Shown here: in pieces, positions 43,690 to 53,114 of the stretch | Position numbering within the stretch: position 1 is the first letter of the stretch | How the letters are laid out: each line of letters starts with the position of its first letter | NCBI GenBank assembly: GCA_041394405.1 | Contig: JAWKIF010000012.1 | Coordinates: 217,648 to 281,647, forward strand | Reading direction: 5' to 3' | DNA length: 64,000 nucleotides | Origin: Microthrix sp041394405 | GTDB taxonomy: Bacteria; Actinomycetota; Acidimicrobiia; Acidimicrobiales; Microtrichaceae | The notes under the pieces: generated by a model | What the model saw: the letters and a program-made list of their open reading frames with translations, nothing else | Database searches by the model: none | What the model was told of the DNA's origin: nothing | Position numbers and translations under genes: made by a program

Positions 43690-44838
43690 TCACTTGAAGG
43701 CGCTGCGCAGCTTCTTGCCCAGCCCCGCCTTGGGCGGAGCCACCTCCTCGCCGCGCAGCTCCGCGAAGCGCCGCAGCAACTGCTCCTGCTCATCGTCGAG
43801 GTCCTTGGGCGTGCGTACCGCGACGTGGGCCACCAGGTCGCCGCGACCCCGGTCGCGCCCCCGACCGTCCAGGCGCGGCACGCCCAGGTTGCGGAAGCGG
43901 TGTTCCCACCCCGACTGGGTGCCGGCGGGGATGGTCAGCTCCTCGGGCCCATCGAGTGTCTCGATGCCCACGACCGCACCCAGGGTGGCCTGGGCGATGG
44001 TCACCGGCACCTCCAGGTGCAGCGTGGTGCCGTCGCGGCGCATCGTCGGGTGCTCGGCCATGCTGAGGTGCACGTACAGGTCGCCGGCGGCGCCGCCGCG
44101 AGCCCCGACCGCCCCTCGCCCGGTGAGGCGAAGCGTGGACCCGTCGTCCACCCCCGCCGGGACATCCACCTTGAGGGTGGCGTCCTCCACCACCCGCCCG
44201 TCGCCGTCGCACTTCGAGCACGGGCTGGGGATCAGCTCGCCGCTGCCCTGGCAGGTGGGGCACGGCGACGCCGTCACCATCTGTCCGAGGATCGAACGGC
44301 GCACCGTCTGCACCTGGCCCTGCCCCTGACAGGTGCCACACGTGTTGGCGCTGGTGCCCGGCGCCGCGCCGGTGGCCTCGCACACGTCGCACGGGACGGC
44401 GGTTCGCACCGTTACCTCCTGGGCCCCGCCGAACACCGCGTTCTCGAAGTCGAGGCGCAGGGTGGTCTCCAGGTCCGGGCCGCGGTGGGGGCCGGTGGGG
44501 CCACTTCCGCGGCCGCCCCCGAACCCGGCGCCGAAACCGCCGGCCCCACCCCCACCGAAGAAGGCGTCGAAGAGGTCGCCCAGCCCGCCACCCATGCCAC
44601 CCATCGGCGCGCCGTCCACCGAACCGAAGCGGTCGTAGTTCTCGCGCTTCTCGCCGTCGGAGAGGATCTCGTAGGCCACCGCAACCGACTTGAAGCGCGC
44701 CTCGGCGGCCGGATTGTCCGGGTTGGCGTCGGGGTGACTGTCGCGGGCGGCCTTGCGATAGGCCGCCTTGATGTCGTTGGGGCTTGCGTCTCGGCTGACG
44801 CCCAGAACCTCGTAGGGGTCCTCGGTGACCTGAGCCAT
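43690..44838 (-). CDS. dnaJ: Chaperone DnaJ
   Basis: 382 residues. J-domain (1-70) with the HPD triad in RDSHPDANPDN; Gly/Phe-rich linker (75-125); zinc domain with four CxxCxGxG-type repeats (CDVCEATG, CGTCQGQG, CPTCQGSG, CSKCDGDG); two C-terminal substrate domains. Co-chaperone of DnaK. This copy lies with hrcA, the usual place of the second actinobacterial dnaJ. Heat-shock control by HrcA would be expected, but I found no CIRCE palindrome upstream. Confidence 0.95.
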   Translation of the reverse strand: MAQVTEDPYEVLGVSRDASPNDIKAAYRKAARDSHPDANPDNPAAEARFKSVAVAYEILSDGEKRENYDRFGSVDGAPMGGMGGGLGDLFDAFFGGGGAGGFGAGFGGGRGSGPTGPHRGPDLETTLRLDFENAVFGGAQEVTVRTAVPCDVCEATGAAPGTSANTCGTCQGQGQVQTVRRSILGQMVTASPCPTCQGSGELIPSPCSKCDGDGRVVEDATLKVDVPAGVDDGSTLRLTGRGAVGARGGAAGDLYVHLSMAEHPTMRRDGTTLHLEVPVTIAQATLGAVVGIETLDGPEELTIPAGTQSGWEHRFRNLGVPRLDGRGRDRGRGDLVAHVAVRTPKDLDDEQEQLLRRFAELRGEEVAPPKAGLGKKLRSAFK

Positions 44839-44905
44839 CTCGTCGCTCCTTGTGCGTGCTTGCGTGGGCCGTGCCAGTGGCCGGCCCGGGGGGGGTCGTG
44901 TGTGT

Positions 44906-45940
44906 TCAGTCGCCCTCGCCGAGGGCCACGGTGAGCTGACGGCTCACCGTGTCGACGGCGGAGAGGGTGTCGGAATAGTTCATGCGCGTCGGGCCCAGGA
45001 CCGCCAGGGTGGCGGCGCGGTTGGGGCCCACCATCACGGGTGCCACCACCAGGGAGCATTCGCTCAGCGGCGACAGCCCGGTCTCCGAACCGATGGCCAC
45101 CGTCAGGCCCTTCTCGATGAGCTCCCGCAGGAGGCCAACCACCACTACCTGCTGTTCCAGCAGCGCCAGTACACGGTGCAGCGTCTCGATCTCCTCGAAG
45201 CTGCGGGCCATGTTGGAGGCACCCTCGACGTACAGGTCGGTGTGATCCTCCGCCAACGCAACCGCCAGGCCGGAGAGGGCCTCCTCGGAAACGGCAACCG
45301 GCAACGAGTCGGGCGCCACCCGGGGGGCGACGTCGGCGACGCCGGGAATGGCCTCGGCCACGATGTCGGTCACCGTGGCGCCCTCCAGGCGGGCCGACAG
45401 CACCGATGCCGCCGTGGCCAACTCGGCGTCGCTCAGCGGTGCGGACAGCTCCACGGTGCGTTTCGCCAGCATGCCGTTGCTCAGCACGGCGACGGCCACC
45501 ACTAGGCGGTCCGACAGCGACACCAGCTGAACCGATCGCACCGTCTCGGTGCTGCCCCGCTCGCCCACCGTGAGCGCCGCGGTCGAGGTGAGGCGGGCCA
45601 GCTGATGGGAGGCCTCCTGGAACAAGCCCTCCAGCTCGCCGTGGGCGTGGGCGAAGAACTGCCCCACCTTCTGTGCCTCGGGTTCCTCCAGGCTGGCGGG
45701 CACACCGAGTGCGTCGACGAAGAACCGGTAGCCCTTCTCGGTGGGGATGCGCCCGGCCGAGGTGTGCGGGTGCATCAGGTACCCGCTCTCCTCCAGGTAC
45801 TTCATGTCGTTGCGCACCGTGGCCGGGCTGACCTCCACCCCGGGAGCGCCCGCCACGTTGCCAGAACCGACCGGCTGGGCGGTCTCGATGTAGGTCTGCA
45901 CCACCGCCCGCAGCACGGCGGCCTTGCGGTCATCGAGCAC
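44906..45940 (-). CDS. hrcA: Heat-inducible transcription repressor HrcA
   Basis: 344 residues from the GTG at 45940 (VLDDRKAAVLRAVVQTYIET), with a G-run ribosome-binding site. Winged helix with PVGSGNV and VSPATVRNDMKYLEESGYL, then HTSAGRIPTEKGYRFFVD, then the GAF-like regulatory domain. Represses chaperone genes through CIRCE. The order lepA-hrcA-dnaJ-rsmE is conserved; hemW, often between lepA and hrcA, is absent here. Confidence 0.93.
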   Translation of the reverse strand: MLDDRKAAVLRAVVQTYIETAQPVGSGNVAGAPGVEVSPATVRNDMKYLEESGYLMHPHTSAGRIPTEKGYRFFVDALGVPASLEEPEAQKVGQFFAHAHGELEGLFQEASHQLARLTSTAALTVGERGSTETVRSVQLVSLSDRLVVAVAVLSNGMLAKRTVELSAPLSDAELATAASVLSARLEGATVTDIVAEAIPGVADVAPRVAPDSLPVAVSEEALSGLAVALAEDHTDLYVEGASNMARSFEEIETLHRVLALLEQQVVVVGLLRELIEKGLTVAIGSETGLSPLSECSLVVAPVMVGPNRAATLAVLGPTRMNYSDTLSAVDTVSRQLTVALGEGD

Positions 45941-46102
45941 GGCGAACCCCCCCGTCGGACGCAGCGTCCAACCGCGACGAGGCCATCGCAGCACCCACGT
46001 GCGCGCGAAAGCTGAGGCCAACCCGTGTCATAGACCGACGATTCTACTGGTGAGCCCCCGTCGGAATGAGTCGAGCCACCTGGGGCGGCGCCGCGGCGCC
46101 AC

Positions 46103-47884
46103 TCAATCCAGGCGCAGGGCCTTGATGAAGGTGTCCGGAGGGATGTCCACCTTGCCGATGGACTTCATGCGTTTCTTGCCGGCCTTCTGCTTCTCCAGCA
46201 GCTTGCGCTTGCGGGTGATGTCGCCGCCGTAGAGCTTCTCGGTGACGTCCTTGCGGAACGCCTTCACCGTCTCGCGGGCGATGATCTGCCCACCGATGGC
46301 CGCCTGGATGGGCACGTCGAACTGCTGCCGGGGAATGAGCTCCTTGAGCTTCTCGGCGGTGCGGCGGCCGTAGTCGTAGGAACGGTCCTTGTGCACGATG
46401 GCGCTGAAGGCGTCCACCGTTTCACCGCTGAGCATGATGTCCACCCGCACCAGGTTGGCGGGCAGGTAGCCGTCGGTGTCGTAGTCCAGGCTGGCGTAGC
46501 CCTGCGTGCGGCTCTTCAGGGCATCGAAGAAGTCGATGACCACCTCGGCCAGCGGCATCCGGTAGACGAACTCCACCCGTTCGGGCGACAGGTACTCCAT
46601 CGAGCGCATCTCGCCCCGGCGGCTGAGGCACAGCTCCATGATGGTGCCCACGTAGTCGGCCGGGGTGAGGATGGTCATGCGCAGCTGCGGCTCGCTGATC
46701 TGCTCGATCGACGTGGGCGGCGGCAGGGCCGACGGGTTGTGCACCGACAGCACCTCACCGGCGGTGGTCTCCACCTCGTATTCCACCGACGGCGCCGTGG
46801 CGATGAGCGACAGGTCGAACTCGCGCTCCAGGCGCTCCCGCACGATCTCCATGTGCAGCAGGCCCAGGAACCCGCAGCGGAAGCCGAAGCCCAGGGCGCC
46901 CGAGGTCTCGGGCTCGTAGGTGAACGAGCTGTCGTTCAGGCGCAGCTTCTCCAGCGACTCGCGCAGCTCCTCGAAGGCGTCACCCTCCACCGGGTAGAGG
47001 CCGCAAAACACCATGGGTTTGGGTTCGGCGTAACCCTCCAGCGGCTCGCCGGGCCTGGCGAAGTCGGTGACGGTCTCACCCGAGCGGGCCTCGCCCACAT
47101 CCTTGATACCCGCAATGAGATAGCCCACCTCGCCGGGCCGCAGCTCCTTCACCGGCGTGTTGACGGGCCGGCGAACGCCGATCTCCTCGGCCGAGTGAGT
47201 GCTGCCCGCCTGCAGAAACGACAGCTTCTGGTTGGTGCGCATGACGCCGTTCATCACCCGCACCGAGCTGACCACGCCCCGGTACTGGTCGAAGTGCGAG
47301 TCGAAGATGAGCGCCTGCAGGTCGGCGTCGGGGTCGCCGGTGGGTGCCGGAATGCGCTCGATCACCAGGTCGAGCAGCTCGGGCACGCCCTCCCCCGTCT
47401 TGGCGGACACCGGCAGAATGTCCTCGGCCGGGATGCCCAACACGGCCTCGATCTCGGTGGCCACCCGCTCGGGCTCGGCCGCAGGGAGGTCGATCTTGTT
47501 CAGGCAGGCGACGATCTCCAGGTCGTTCTCCAACGCCAGGTAGCAGTTGGCCAGCGTCTGGGCCTCGATGCCCTGGCTGGCGTCCACCACCAGCACCACG
47601 CCCTCGCACGCTGCCAGGCTGCGGCTCACCTCGTAACCGAAGTCGACGTGTCCGGGGGTATCGATGAGGTGCAGCGTGTGGTCGGCCCAGTCGACCTGCA
47701 CGGACTGCAGCTTGATGGTGATGCCGCGCTCGCGTTCCAGATCCATCGAGTCGAGATACTGGGCGCGCATATCCCGGGCCTCCACGGCCCCGGACAGCTC
47801 CAACAGCCGATCGGCCAGGGTGGATTTGCCGTGGTCAATGTGGGCGATGATCGAGAAGTTGCGAATGCGGTCAAGCGAGGCCAT
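46103..47884 (-). CDS. lepA: Elongation factor 4 (LepA)
   Basis: 593 residues, standard length. Translation GTPase: G1 AHIDHGKST, G2 RGITI, G3 DTPGHVDFG, G4 NKID, then domains II-V and the LepA C-terminal domain with GGDITRKRKLLEKQKAGKKR and ending RLD. Starts MASLDRIRNFSI. Acts on stalled or back-translocated ribosomes. In many bacteria rpsT is a close neighbour; here it is more than 8 kb away, across a Mur-ligase island. Confidence 0.96.
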   Translation of the reverse strand: MASLDRIRNFSIIAHIDHGKSTLADRLLELSGAVEARDMRAQYLDSMDLERERGITIKLQSVQVDWADHTLHLIDTPGHVDFGYEVSRSLAACEGVVLVVDASQGIEAQTLANCYLALENDLEIVACLNKIDLPAAEPERVATEIEAVLGIPAEDILPVSAKTGEGVPELLDLVIERIPAPTGDPDADLQALIFDSHFDQYRGVVSSVRVMNGVMRTNQKLSFLQAGSTHSAEEIGVRRPVNTPVKELRPGEVGYLIAGIKDVGEARSGETVTDFARPGEPLEGYAEPKPMVFCGLYPVEGDAFEELRESLEKLRLNDSSFTYEPETSGALGFGFRCGFLGLLHMEIVRERLEREFDLSLIATAPSVEYEVETTAGEVLSVHNPSALPPPTSIEQISEPQLRMTILTPADYVGTIMELCLSRRGEMRSMEYLSPERVEFVYRMPLAEVVIDFFDALKSRTQGYASLDYDTDGYLPANLVRVDIMLSGETVDAFSAIVHKDRSYDYGRRTAEKLKELIPRQQFDVPIQAAIGGQIIARETVKAFRKDVTEKLYGGDITRKRKLLEKQKAGKKRMKSIGKVDIPPDTFIKALRLD

Positions 47885-47930
47885 GAGAGCCGATCAGGCT
47901 ACTCGGGCTGGTCGTCGGCACCCTACGACG

Positions 47931-48359
47931 TCACCTGCGACCGCAGCGCCGACTTCGGGTCGAGCGCCTCAGACCGACCTCGTCACCAGCGGTGTGGTGT
48001 GTCAGCACCTCGAAGTCTCGGTCGACATGAAGGATCGCGATCGAACTCCGAATCGCCACTGCGGCAATCAGACAGTCCACCGACGAGCGAATGGTCGCTC
48101 CACGTGCTCGGCACGTTCGGGAGAGCTGCGACGCGTCGACAAAGTCCCCGCCGTCTACCGGTATGAGGTCAGCGCGGCCGAGAAGCGCCTGAATGTCGTC
48201 AGCGTGCTTTGGTGACCGACCACCCATCAACAGCTCCATCACCACCGGCTCGGTTGTTTGCGCAGCCCCGGCGCGCAGCTCCGACGTCACGGCAGCAACC
48301 GTGGCCTCGTCACCATCGCGGAGCTACTCGATCCAAGCCGACGTGTCAATCAAGCTCAC
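47931..48359 (-). pseudogene. VapC-type PIN ribonuclease with in-frame amber codon
   Basis: From GTG 48359 the frame reads VSLIDTSAWIE, then TAG (48326-48324), then LRDGDEATVAAV and continues as a normal PIN domain: ELRAGAAQTTEPVVMELLMG, SVDCLIAAVAIRS, HVDRDFEV. The acidic PIN residues (D in LIDTS, E in MELLMG, D in VDCL, D in VDRDF) all remain. In homologues the codon after WIE is usually Tyr (WIEYLR), so one C-to-G change explains the stop. A truncated product from the GTG at 48290 would lack the first catalytic Asp. Overlaps vapB as GTGA. Confidence 0.75.
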
Positions 48360-48565
48360 CAGGGCGCCGGGCGATTTCCCGCCCGCATCGCGTCCAAGTC
48401 CCCATCCCATCCGCTCCCTCGCATTGCCAGCGCCTCATCGAGGGACATTCGCCGCGCCTCCCGGCGCAACGCGTAATTAATCGCATCGCGCTTGGTGGTG
48501 AATCCGTGGCGGCGCATCACCTCTGCACAGGCTTGCTCGTCAATATCGACGTTGGTTCGGGCCAT
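48356..48565 (-). CDS. VapB-type antitoxin
   Basis: 69 residues: MARTNVDIDEQACAEVMRRH, then GFTTKRDAINYALRREARRM. This is a ribbon-helix-helix antitoxin of the VapB type 2 ('A.TNIDID..L...') with a toxin-wrapping tail ending RAGNRPAPW. Coupled to vapC by a GTGA overlap. With the toxin broken it may persist as a free repressor. Confidence 0.8.
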   Translation of the reverse strand: MARTNVDIDEQACAEVMRRHGFTTKRDAINYALRREARRMSLDEALAMRGSGWDGDLDAMRAGNRPAPW

Positions 48566-48748
48566 ACACCAATGAAACACCTCCGCGCGATCGACTGGAC
48601 CGCACCGCAGCCGAGCGAGCCAGCCCGGGGTCGGCGTCGACCGCCTCACCGTGGGAGTCTGGTTGGGCAGGGCTGGATGGCCCGTTGGCCGCCTACGATG
48701 GCCACCAATGACTCGTCCGGGCGCACCCATTGCCGACGGCGGCCGCCG

Positions 48749-50071
48749 ATGCGCTTGACGACCACCGAGATCGCCGAAGCGGTCGGCGGGGTGCACGAGG
48801 GCCGGGCCCGGCCCGTGGAGCACTACGTCTTCGACGTGCGGGAACTGGGCACGAACGTCCACGAGCTGTTCGTGGCGGGAAACCATCGCTTCCTCCGCGA
48901 CGACACCAACCGGCACACGCCCCGGGCGGTGTCGGCCGACCGGCCCTACCTGTGCGAGGTGGCCCCGGTGGGGGGCACGGCCATCGTGGTGGCGGAGGTG
49001 GAACCGGCCATGCTGGCGCTGGGCCGGTGCGCCAGGGCCCGCCTCACGGAACGCTGTGTCGGCATCACGGGGTCGGTGGGCAAGACCACCGTGAAACAGC
49101 TGATCGCATCGGCCACGGCGTCCACCTACCGGACCCACGCAACGCCACGTTCGTTCAACACCAAGTTCTCCATGCCGGGCGTGTTGGCGTCGGCGCCGGA
49201 GGACACCGAGTGCCTGGTGCTGGAGCTGGGTGCCCGCTATCGGGGCGACCTGCACATCATGTCGGAGGTGGCCCGCCCGTCGGTTGGCGTGGTCACCAAG
49301 CTGGGGTGGGCGCACCTGGGGCCCATGATGGGCACCGAGGGAATCGTCGCCACCAAGGGCGAGCTGGTGGAGGACCTGCCCGCCGGCGGCACCGCCGTGC
49401 TCTCCACCGACGATCCGCTGGCCAAGGACTATCCGAAGCGCACCTCAGCCAACGTGCTGAGCTACGGAACAACCGGGCAGATCCGGGCGACCAAGGTGGA
49501 CCTTGCCGACGACCTGACACTCAGCATGTCGGTGAGCACCCCGTGGGGCGACGTCGACCTCCGACCCACCATGCGCGGTAGGCACCACGTCACCAACGTG
49601 CTGGCCGCGCTGGCCGCGGCCTTGGCGGTGGACGTGCCGTTGGAGGCGGCCGCCGCCGGGATCGATGCCGCAGAATCGGCCGGGCGCCGCATGGAGATGT
49701 ACCGAACTGCCGGCGACCTGACGGTGATCGACGACAGCTTCAACGCCACGATCCACTCGGTGCTGGCCGCCCTCGACGCCCTTGCCGCCATCGATGCGCC
49801 CGAGCGCTTGGCCGTGCTCGGGCCGTTACGCGACGGGCGGGCCTATACCGAGCAGATCCACGCCGAGGCTCGACGCCACGCCGAGGGACTGGGCCTAGAG
49901 ATCCTGGCCTACCAGGCCCCGGATTTCGGCCTCCCCGTGGTTGCGAACCGCCGCGAGCTGCGAGAGCGGGTGGGGTCGTTGCCGCCAGGCTCGGCCGTGC
50001 TGATCAAGGGCAGCCGCGGCGACATCATCGACGAGGTGGTGGCGGAACTCATCGGAGACGCTGCCCGCTGA
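48749..50071 (+). CDS. MurF-like Mur ligase (intact)
   Basis: 440 residues from ATG 48749 (MRLTTTEIAEAVGG). Three Mur-ligase domains: N-terminal UDP-MurNAc-type domain, ATP domain with P-loop GITGSVGKTT (K112), carbamylation/ligase motif region VLELGARYRGDLH and HHVTNVLAALA, then the C-terminal domain with IDDSFNA (about 328) and LGPLRDGRAY. MurF joins D-Ala-D-Ala to UDP-MurNAc-tripeptide; a D-Ala-D-Ala ligase gene ends 30 nt away. It may be the organism's MurF or a MurF-like ligase of a different polymer, since it is outside any division cluster in view. Confidence 0.83.
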   Translation: MRLTTTEIAEAVGGVHEGRARPVEHYVFDVRELGTNVHELFVAGNHRFLRDDTNRHTPRAVSADRPYLCEVAPVGGTAIVVAEVEPAMLALGRCARARLTERCVGITGSVGKTTVKQLIASATASTYRTHATPRSFNTKFSMPGVLASAPEDTECLVLELGARYRGDLHIMSEVARPSVGVVTKLGWAHLGPMMGTEGIVATKGELVEDLPAGGTAVLSTDDPLAKDYPKRTSANVLSYGTTGQIRATKVDLADDLTLSMSVSTPWGDVDLRPTMRGRHHVTNVLAALAAALAVDVPLEAAAAGIDAAESAGRRMEMYRTAGDLTVIDDSFNATIHSVLAALDALAAIDAPERLAVLGPLRDGRAYTEQIHAEARRHAEGLGLEILAYQAPDFGLPVVANRRELRERVGSLPPGSAVLIKGSRGDIIDEVVAELIGDAAR

Positions 50072-50100
50072 ATCCGGGTTGGCGCCCCCAGCCCTCGGCA

Positions 50101-51729
50101 CTACAGGTAGCGGTGGAAGCCCAGCAGCGTGGGGCCGTCGTCCTGCACCTCGTCCCACTCGGGTGCCCGCACGAACCCCGCTGCCCGGTAGAGCGCCTGA
50201 GCAGCCTGCATGTACTCGGCGGTGCGCTGCAGCATCTCGGACGCCCCGTCAGCCTGGAGCCGGGCCATGGCCCACTCGAGGAGCGCACGGCCCACGCCCA
50301 GGCCCTGCGCCGTCGGATCGACGGCGATCTGCCGTGCCCGCCCCACCCGGCCGTTGGTGCCCGGCACGAAATAGTAGCCCAGCGTGCCCACCACCTCACC
50401 CCGACCGTTCTCGGCCACCACCAGCGTGAGGCGCTGGGCGCGCGTGGCGGTGTCGGCCAGCTCCCGGTCGTAGTCGGGAAGGTGCGGTCGGCCGGGCACC
50501 CGTGAATACGCCGCCACCGTCAACTCGCCGATCCGAACCCAGTGGTCCTCGGTCGCGGCCCGGATCGTGAGTGCATGCGGACCGGGCGGGGTTGCATCGT
50601 TCGAGGTCGCCGCCCCGATCGGGTCGGTGCGAACCGACCGCTGACCGTGGCGCCTGAGGGCCAACGCACACAGACGGTCGACCAGCTCGGGGAACTGAAC
50701 ACCGGAGGCCGCCCACATCCGCGGGAACGTGGACTCGGCGGTGAAACCCGGCATGGTATTCACCTCGTTCACGAGCAGCGTGGAAGTGCCCCCGGAATCG
50801 GCCCCAACCAGGAACAGGTCCACCCTGGCCAGTCCGTCCACCCGCAGCGCACGGGCGACCTTCCGCCCGTGGGCCTTGACTCGCTCGCTCAGCTCTGGGG
50901 TCACGGGGGCCGGCACGTGGGCCATGGCCGCCCCGCGGCCGTACTTGTCGGCGTAGTCCAAGAACCGGTGGTTCGGCGTGGTTTCCGAGGTCTCGGACAC
51001 CAAGAACCCCTCGGAGCGGTTTCCGAGCACCGACACGCTCACCTCTCGGCCCTCGACCTCGGCTTCCACGATCACCGTGTCGTCGTAGCCGAACGCCTGC
51101 TCCAGGGCGTCCTCCCATGCGGCCGGGTCCGCCACGCGGCTGATCCCGATGGACGAGCCGAGGTTGGCCGGCTTGACGAACACCGTCGCTCCCAGCCGTT
51201 CGACGACGTCGGCAAGGGAGGGCACCGCATCTCCCGGGTGGAGACCCAGCCACGGCGTCTGAGCCAACCCTCGGGCATCCAGCACCTCCCGAGTGAGCGT
51301 CTTGTCCATGCACAGCGCGCTGCCGAGGAGGCCGGAACCCACGTAGGCAACCCCCGCCAACTGGGCCAGCGCCACGATCACGCCGTCCTCACCCGGCGGG
51401 CCGTGCAGCACGGCCATGAGCACATCCGGCGCCCCTTCGGGCTGGGTCAGGAGCGACCACGGGTTCGCCGTCGGCCACGCCAGCGGGTTCGGCGGATTCG
51501 ACCAATCGGGCTCGCCGCCCGACGCACGCCAGGTTCCGTCCCTGGCGATGTGAGCCACCACCAGCTCGTACCCCGCGTCGCTCAACCCATGGGCCACCGC
51601 CCACCCGGAGGCAACGGACACCTCGTGTTCGGCCGACCGACCGCCGAAGACCACCAACGCCCGAGCGCCCCCCCGCTCGGCCCCGCGCCCCGTCTCCACG
51701 CCTGGAATACTATGTGTGTCATCGCCCAT
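50101..51729 (-). CDS. D-alanine--D-alanine ligase fused to a GNAT acetyltransferase
   Basis: 542 residues. Residues about 15-370 are a Ddl ATP-grasp ligase: VFGGRSAEHEVSVASG, VLHGPPGEDG, KPANLGSSIGISRV, and the catalytic NEVNTMPGFT. About 385-542 is a GNAT N-acetyltransferase with RQIAVDPTAQGLGVGRALL (acetyl-CoA pyrophosphate loop) and ALYRAAGFV. Standard Ddl is about 360 residues. Start at ATG 51729 (MGDDTHSIPG); longer frames are Arg-rich. Convergent with the MurF-like gene (gap 29 nt) and divergent from the degenerate MurF. The acetyltransferase may modify the dipeptide or a related amine. Confidence 0.85.
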   Translation of the reverse strand: MGDDTHSIPGVETGRGAERGGARALVVFGGRSAEHEVSVASGWAVAHGLSDAGYELVVAHIARDGTWRASGGEPDWSNPPNPLAWPTANPWSLLTQPEGAPDVLMAVLHGPPGEDGVIVALAQLAGVAYVGSGLLGSALCMDKTLTREVLDARGLAQTPWLGLHPGDAVPSLADVVERLGATVFVKPANLGSSIGISRVADPAAWEDALEQAFGYDDTVIVEAEVEGREVSVSVLGNRSEGFLVSETSETTPNHRFLDYADKYGRGAAMAHVPAPVTPELSERVKAHGRKVARALRVDGLARVDLFLVGADSGGTSTLLVNEVNTMPGFTAESTFPRMWAASGVQFPELVDRLCALALRRHGQRSVRTDPIGAATSNDATPPGPHALTIRAATEDHWVRIGELTVAAYSRVPGRPHLPDYDRELADTATRAQRLTLVVAENGRGEVVGTLGYYFVPGTNGRVGRARQIAVDPTAQGLGVGRALLEWAMARLQADGASEMLQRTAEYMQAAQALYRAAGFVRAPEWDEVQDDGPTLLGFHRYL

Positions 51730-51776
51730 TGACGGCGCTTTGCCCGCCAGTCGCCCATCGAGAGTGGCAACGAAGC

Positions 51777-53114
51777 GTGAGATTCTCAACCCTGGAGATC
51801 GCCGAGTTGTTGGGCACCGGCCATCACGGTCCGAGCCTCCCCGTCGAGCAGGCCGTGATTGATCCGGCGACACTTGAACCGGACCGCAACCAGCTGTTCG
51901 TCGCCTCGGCCCACCCGCCACCGCTGGGCGACACGTCGCAGCTCCTCTTCGGCAACCTGGCCGACCGGGCGCCCTACCTCACCGAACGCTCGTGGATGGG
52001 CGGCACGGCGATCAGCGGCCCCAGCACCGAGACCATGCTGCGGACCATGGCCAGCGACGAGCGTGGCCGACCCGACGGTTGCGCCCGGGTGGGGGTGCTA
52101 GGCGGGGCGGCCTGGGCGACCGCCGCCCTGCTTCGGGTCGCGCTGGGCGCTCCAACAGCGGCGTTCGACCTGCCTCCGACGGGTCCTCCGGGGCGCCGCG
52201 AGATCCCCGGAACCGAGCGATTCCGAACGCCGCTGGCGCTGCTGAACCACGACGGGGACGAGCCGCTCGTGGTGGAACTCAACCGACGCCACCGCGGATG
52301 CTCGGTGGCAGACGGCGCGCTCCTGGCCCCGAACATCATGGTGGTCACCGACCTGGGCGACCACCACCTGGCCACGCTGGGCACCCCCCGGGTCACCGCC
52401 GAAGCCGACAGCCTCATCCGCCAACTGGGGGCCGACACGGCGTTGGTGGTGTCCGAAGCCGTCGCGGAGACGCTGAGCGATGGGGCCGACGACGACGAGA
52501 CCGCGGCACCGGCCACCTTCCGGGTGGCGACCACCCACACCCAAGGGCCGACGCCCGGCGGCGAGGTGCGCGTGTCGGGCGCATGGGGCAGCCTCGAGGT
52601 TGAGGTCGGCCCCGACGGCGGCTGGCTTGGGCTTCCCATCGGTGGGGCGATTGCGGCGGCGGCGGCCACCGGGCGCAACCTGGACGAGGTTCGGGAGCGG
52701 GTCGCGTCGGCGGCCCGCGCGCTGACCGACTCCATCGTGATGAACCTCCCGGAAGGTCCGGTCGTCTGGGATCGAAGCGACGCAACCTCGGTCGGCGAAG
52801 TGTCGGTCGCGCTCGAAGCGCTTGCGGCCCGGCCGGCACAGGCCCGGTTTCTTGTGCTGGGCGCGATGGACGACGGGCCGACCGCCACGGGCCGCCAACA
52901 CGCGCGGCTCGCCCAACAGGCGACGAAGGCCGGCATCGTCGTTCGGTCGGCGGATGCCTGGGGCGCGGGCTTCGAGTACCTCGAGCACCCACGCCAAGCG
53001 GTCGACGACTTGGCCGCTACCGGCCCCGGCGCGGTGGTGATGCTGACCGGCACCAGCAGTGACCTGCTGTCGGTTCGGCACCGATTCTTGGCCCGGGCCG
53101 GACGGGCGACGTGA
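51777..53114 (+). CDS. MurF homologue lacking the ATP-binding P-loop (pseudoenzyme)
   Basis: 445 residues, GTG start (VRFSTLEIAELLGTGHHGPS). It aligns along its length with the MurF-like protein at 48749 (RFSTLEIAELL with RLTTTEIAEAV, NQLFVASAH with HELFVAGNH, ARFLVLGAMDDG with ERLAVLGPLRDG). The P-loop GITGSVGKTT is replaced by GVLGGAAWAT, and IDDSFNA by WDRSDAT. It cannot bind ATP in the Mur manner. The long open frame without stops argues that the protein is kept. Overlaps the next gene as GTGA. Possible regulatory subunit or substrate-binding partner. Confidence 0.7.
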   Translation: MRFSTLEIAELLGTGHHGPSLPVEQAVIDPATLEPDRNQLFVASAHPPPLGDTSQLLFGNLADRAPYLTERSWMGGTAISGPSTETMLRTMASDERGRPDGCARVGVLGGAAWATAALLRVALGAPTAAFDLPPTGPPGRREIPGTERFRTPLALLNHDGDEPLVVELNRRHRGCSVADGALLAPNIMVVTDLGDHHLATLGTPRVTAEADSLIRQLGADTALVVSEAVAETLSDGADDDETAAPATFRVATTHTQGPTPGGEVRVSGAWGSLEVEVGPDGGWLGLPIGGAIAAAAATGRNLDEVRERVASAARALTDSIVMNLPEGPVVWDRSDATSVGEVSVALEALAARPAQARFLVLGAMDDGPTATGRQHARLAQQATKAGIVVRSADAWGAGFEYLEHPRQAVDDLAATGPGAVVMLTGTSSDLLSVRHRFLARAGRAT

